A stretch of 64,000 nt of DNA, taken from assembly GCA_016719055.1 (NCBI GenBank), contig JADKAW010000015.1, positions 1 through 64,000 of the forward strand. The letters are read 5' to 3'. The notes beneath the pieces are model-generated. The model ran no database searches. It was not told the DNA's origin and saw only the letters and a list, made by a program, of their open reading frames with translations. Each line of letters starts with the position of its first letter. The first letter of the stretch is position 1. Positions 61,318 to 64,000 of the stretch are shown here, piece after piece. The DNA is from Candidatus Rhodoferax mariagerensis. GTDB taxonomy: Bacteria > Pseudomonadota > Gammaproteobacteria > Burkholderiales > Burkholderiaceae_C. A program made the translations under genes and the position numbers.

Positions 61318-61875
61318 TTATGCCGCCAAACGGGAAGATTTGGGCACATGCGCCATCAAAAACTCCATCTGGTCGGCCAGAATGCGGCGGTTGCGCAAAA
61401 TAAAGTCTTCCCACAGACTGGGCACATAGGGCGTGTACAGCAGCGGCATATGCGCCTGTTCGGGTGTGCGGTGGCTCTTTCGGTGGTTGCATGGCCGGCA
61501 GGCGGTGACCACGTTCATCCAGGTATCCACACCATTTTGGGCAAACGGAATGATGTGCTCGCGTGTCAGGTCATGCTCGTCAAACGGGTCGCCGCAATAG
61601 GCGCAAATATTGCGATCTCGGGCAAACAGCTTGCCATTGGTCAGCCCGGGTCTGAGTTCAAACGGGTTGATGTTGGGCACGCCTTTGGTGCCGATGATGC
61701 TTGAAACCGTGATGATTGACTGTTTGCCAGTGACAGCGTTATGGCCACCATGAAACACCGCCACCTCGCGGCCCATTTCCCAGCGCACCTCTTCTGCGGC
61801 GTAATGGATCACCGCCTGCTCCAGCGAAATCCATGATTGGGGCAACCCCTGTGCTGACAGCTTCAAGACTTTCAA
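61318..61875 (-). CDS. HNH endonuclease family protein
   Basis: A 185-residue protein with a well-formed HNH nuclease core: CAYCGDPFDEHDLTREHIIP, FAQNGVDTWMNVVTACRPCN and HRKSHRTPEQ, including two Cys pairs for structural zinc. The N-terminal MKVLKLSAQGLPQSWISLEQ matches the family start; therefore TTG at 61875 is used, with AGGAG seven bases upstream; longer frames to 61944 lack a start signal. Its role is unknown. The closeness to a DNA ligase suggests a shared DNA-processing task. Confidence 0.85.
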   Translation of the reverse strand: MKVLKLSAQGLPQSWISLEQAVIHYAAEEVRWEMGREVAVFHGGHNAVTGKQSIITVSSIIGTKGVPNINPFELRPGLTNGKLFARDRNICAYCGDPFDEHDLTREHIIPFAQNGVDTWMNVVTACRPCNHRKSHRTPEQAHMPLLYTPYVPSLWEDFILRNRRILADQMEFLMAHVPKSSRLAA

Positions 61876-62007
61876 AACACGACTCCTGAAAAGGACGCAA
61901 TCCGAACCAAGCTCAAACCTTGTGAAACCAGACCGCCACCGCACAAATCAGGCCAGTTCTGCGTCCAATCCCTGCAACTGAGACACAATATACCCTGTTT
62001 ATGTGAC

Positions 62008-62061
62008 AAATCGACTTCAAGCCCTTTTATTGCTTGCCCAAAGCGCTACTAATTCCATAAC
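62008..62061 (+). repeat. Dispersed palindromic element, copy 6
   Basis: AAATCGACTTCAAGCCCTTT ... CCCAAAGCGCTACTAATTCC directly before the ribF start codon, so it would form part of the ribF leader RNA. Confidence 0.55.
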
Positions 62062-62064
62062 AAA

Positions 62065-63036
62065 ATGATGAAGATTTTCAGGGGCTTCAAGCATCCGGAC
62101 GTGGCACCAGCCTGTGCCTTGACGATCGGCAACTTTGACGGTGTGCACCGTGGGCACCAGGCCATGCTCTCATTGTTGAAGGGCGAAGCCCAGCAGCGTG
62201 GTGTGCCCAGTTGCGTGCTGACGTTTGAGCCGCACCCGCGCGATTTTTTTGCCGGGCTTACCCGTAACCCTGCGCTGGCACCGGCGCGCGTAGGCACGTT
62301 GCGTGACAAGCTCAGCGACCTGGCCCTTTGTGGCGTCGATCAAACCGTGGTGCTGCCGTTTGATACGCGTCTGGCCAATCTGTCGCCGCAGGCCTTCATT
62401 GACACGGTCCTATTGCAAGGGCTGGGGGTGCGGTATGTGCTGGTGGGTGACGATTTTCGCTTTGGCCAACGCCGCGGCGGCGACTACAACACCCTTGACG
62501 CCGCCGGCCTGCGCCAGGGGTTTGACGTGGCCCGCATGAACAGCTACGAGGTGCACAACCTGCGCGTGTCAAGCTCGGCCGTGCGTGCGGCCTTGTCAGA
62601 AGGTCGCATGAAAGATGCAAGCCGGCTGATGGGCCACCCCTACCGCATCTCGGGCCATGTGGTGCACGGGCGCAAACTGGGTCGCAATTTGGGTTTCAAA
62701 ACGCTGAACCAGCGTTTTGCCCACTGGAAACCTGCCGCTGGCGGCATTTTTGCCGTGCTGGTGTATGGACTGAGCACAAAGCCCCTGCGCGGTGTGGCCA
62801 ACCTGGGCGTGCGCCCCTCGCTGGACCCGCGTGATGTGAATGGCGGGCGCGTGCTGCTTGAAACCCATTGCCTGGACTGGCCTGCGCACTTGGGGCCCGA
62901 GGGCGCCTACGGCAAAATTGTGCGTGTGGAGCTTTTGCATAAATTGCATGACGAACGCAAGTACGATTCCCTGGAGGCATTAACCGCCGGCATCAACCAG
63001 GATTGCCTCGATGCCCAGGCCTATTTTTTCAATTGA
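62065..63036 (+). CDS. ribF: Bifunctional riboflavin kinase / FAD synthetase
   Basis: A 323-residue enzyme making FMN from riboflavin and FAD from FMN. N-terminal nucleotidyltransferase: LTIGNFDGVHRGHQAML, TFEPHPRDFF, YVLVGDDFRFGQRRGG, and VSSSAVRAALSEGRMKDA; C-terminal kinase GHVVHGRKLGRNLGFKTLN and the GVANLGVRPSLDPRD segment. Normal length. It is usually followed by ileS in betaproteobacteria, but here the next plus-strand neighbour is missing. Confidence 0.95.
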   Translation: MMKIFRGFKHPDVAPACALTIGNFDGVHRGHQAMLSLLKGEAQQRGVPSCVLTFEPHPRDFFAGLTRNPALAPARVGTLRDKLSDLALCGVDQTVVLPFDTRLANLSPQAFIDTVLLQGLGVRYVLVGDDFRFGQRRGGDYNTLDAAGLRQGFDVARMNSYEVHNLRVSSSAVRAALSEGRMKDASRLMGHPYRISGHVVHGRKLGRNLGFKTLNQRFAHWKPAAGGIFAVLVYGLSTKPLRGVANLGVRPSLDPRDVNGGRVLLETHCLDWPAHLGPEGAYGKIVRVELLHKLHDERKYDSLEALTAGINQDCLDAQAYFFN

Positions 63037-63090
63037 ATGCCGTTGAGCGTCACGTCAGTCCCGCAGATTCACTTGTTTCCTCAGCGGTTA

Positions 63091-63360
63091 TCAAGCCAAC
63101 AACTCCGTCAATGCGCCAACGACCTTAAAAGTTGCTTGCTCAAAATTCTTAAAGTGCCGCTTGCCACACTCAATGTGCCAGTCTTCAAGCGGGCGCAGCA
63201 TGCCTAGCTGCACATGGTCGGTGTTGCCGGTTTTCTTGGTTTCGGCCACAAAGTACAGCACCTTGTCATTGCAATAAGCCAATGCCCAATCGGGGTTGTA
63301 CGGACCGACCGGCGTTTCAATCTGAACCTTTGCGAAAATCTTTTCCGAACACAAGAACGT
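63091..63360 (-). pseudogene. C-terminal fragment of a type III restriction enzyme Res subunit
   Basis: About 90 residues without their own start: FLCSEKIFAKVQIETPVGPY, NPDWALAYCNDKVLYFVAET, KKTGNTDHVQLG and ECGKRHFKNFEQATFKVVGA. The PD-x(n)-E-x-K nuclease centre is visible (NPDWAL ... VAETK) as in type III Res C-termini. The homology begins exactly after the radC stop; helicase domains are absent. A remnant of a lost restriction-modification system. Confidence 0.8.
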
Positions 63361-63361
63361 C

Positions 63362-64000
63362 TCATAGTCTCCCAGCTTCCAGAAAACTGAAGTAATCAGT
63401 TCGGTTAAAAATGATGTGGTCCAGCAGCGCGATCCCCAAAATTTCACCCGCGGCCTTGATCTGGGCGGTGATGCGGATGTCGCTGTGTGAGGGTTCCACA
63501 CCTCCACTGGGGTGGTTGTGTGCCACGATGATGGCGGCGGCGCGGTCCGCCAGTGCATCGGCAAATACTTCTCTCGGATGCACCGGGCTGCGGTCAATCA
63601 GGCCAATCGACACCACCCGTATGTTCAGAATCTCATCGGCCCCATTGATGCTGGCGCACAGAAAGTGCTCCTGCTTGCGGTCGGCGTAGTGCCGCGCATG
63701 GGGCAACAAGTCTGCCGGGGTTTCGATCTTCGAGCCCTCGGGTTTGATGCGGCGGCGGGCAAATTCGATGGCGGCCAGAATCAAGGTGGCTTTGGCATGG
63801 CCCACACCGTCAAACTGCGTCAGGTCGTCCGCCTTGACCTGCAAACCTTTTTCGTCAATCAACCGCGCCAGTTTGCCAGCCAGAGTCATCACATCCATGC
63901 TGGCTGTGCCCTTGCCCAACAACACCGCCAGCAGTTCCTGGTCACTCAAGGCAGGCGCGCCCTTGCGCAGCAGCTTCTCGCGCGGCCTATCGGCTTCGGA
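63362..64000 (-). CDS. radC: RadC/JAB-domain DNA repair-related protein (5' end beyond window)
   Basis: The frame runs off the right edge; the visible 213 residues include the RadC N-terminal region (DRPREKLLRKGAPALSDQEL, read at the edge), a helix-hairpin-helix-like segment (LTQFDGVGHAKATLILAAIE) and a JAMM metalloprotease-like domain ADRAAAIIVAHNHPSGGVEP and SHSDIRITAQIKAAGEI. The conserved His-x-His-x(10)-Asp metal site is intact. The biological role of RadC proteins is disputed. It is followed by a type III restriction fragment. Confidence 0.92.
   Translation of the reverse strand, partial: SEADRPREKLLRKGAPALSDQELLAVLLGKGTASMDVMTLAGKLARLIDEKGLQVKADDLTQFDGVGHAKATLILAAIEFARRRIKPEGSKIETPADLLPHARHYADRKQEHFLCASINGADEILNIRVVSIGLIDRSPVHPREVFADALADRAAAIIVAHNHPSGGVEPSHSDIRITAQIKAAGEILGIALLDHIIFNRTDYFSFLEAGRL

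Noticed and set aside
1..64000. CRISPR array, rRNA operon, prophage or integron
   Set aside because: No regularly spaced direct repeats, no rRNA sequence, no phage structural genes and no integrase were seen on either strand.

Overview
The window looks like a piece of chromosome from a betaproteobacterium of the order Burkholderiales, most likely family Comamonadaceae (Rhodoferax/Polaromonas-like). This is inferred from the gene order rpsO-pnp-quinone oxidoreductase-tpiA-secG-tRNA-Leu-nuoA..N-NUDIX, the proteobacterial T. ferrooxidans-type gshA beside kup, and a dispersed intergenic palindromic repeat that resembles ones I remember from that family. No rRNA, CRISPR array, prophage or replication origin was seen.

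Layout. 1-3253 (minus): a large secreted PKD/cadherin/FG-GAP repeat protein that runs off the left edge, carries an internal IPTL-CTERM-like sorting signal, and is broken by at least two frameshifts. 3254-4198: no intact gene, with remnants of an IS66-like transposase. 4199-24306 (minus): a long housekeeping block with a NUDIX hydrolase, the complete 14-gene respiratory complex I operon (nuoA to nuoN), tRNA-Leu(GAG), secG, tpiA, a zinc-type quinone oxidoreductase, pnp and rpsO. 24617-26731: an insertion-sequence graveyard (a twice-frameshifted DDE transposase, a 3' piece of an IS1182-type transposase, one intact IS110-family transposase). 27184-36390: gshA, kup, a DUF2059 protein, a GMC oxidoreductase, a gamma-glutamyltransferase lipoprotein and holA. 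36642-39619: a secreted unknown protein with a fibronectin-III end, a broken ORF, and an FAD/NAD(P) oxidoreductase. 39634-44969: a polar amino-acid-type ABC transporter with a zinc M14 deacylase, divergent from an RpiR regulator. 45126-50323: dcd, a YpfJ-type metallopeptidase, a frameshifted rhlE, apaH, and a CNNM/CBS membrane protein. 50516-54069: a four-gene sodium-translocating acyl-CoA decarboxylase operon with an FNR-like box upstream. 54162-57406: SEC-C/DUF1186 protein, purN, yceH, and two VOC proteins. 57489-60382: a two-component system divergent from a five-EF-hand protein. 60400-64000: a secreted ATP-dependent DNA ligase with an HNH nuclease, ribF, a fragment of a type III restriction subunit, and radC (cut by the right edge).

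How the parts work together. Complex I generates proton-motive force, while the decarboxylase operon would generate a sodium gradient from carboxylated acyl-CoA, perhaps under low oxygen. gshA makes gamma-glutamylcysteine and ggt cleaves glutathione outside the cytoplasm. The ABC cassette probably imports an acylated or otherwise modified amino acid that the co-encoded deacylase then opens, controlled by the divergent RpiR protein through a large inverted repeat. The most interesting unexplained items are the dispersed palindromic element (six intergenic copies plus one apparently inserted in frame inside the GMC oxidoreductase gene), the hairpin covering the kup ribosome-binding site, the paired two-component/EF-hand locus, and the HNH nuclease-ligase pair.
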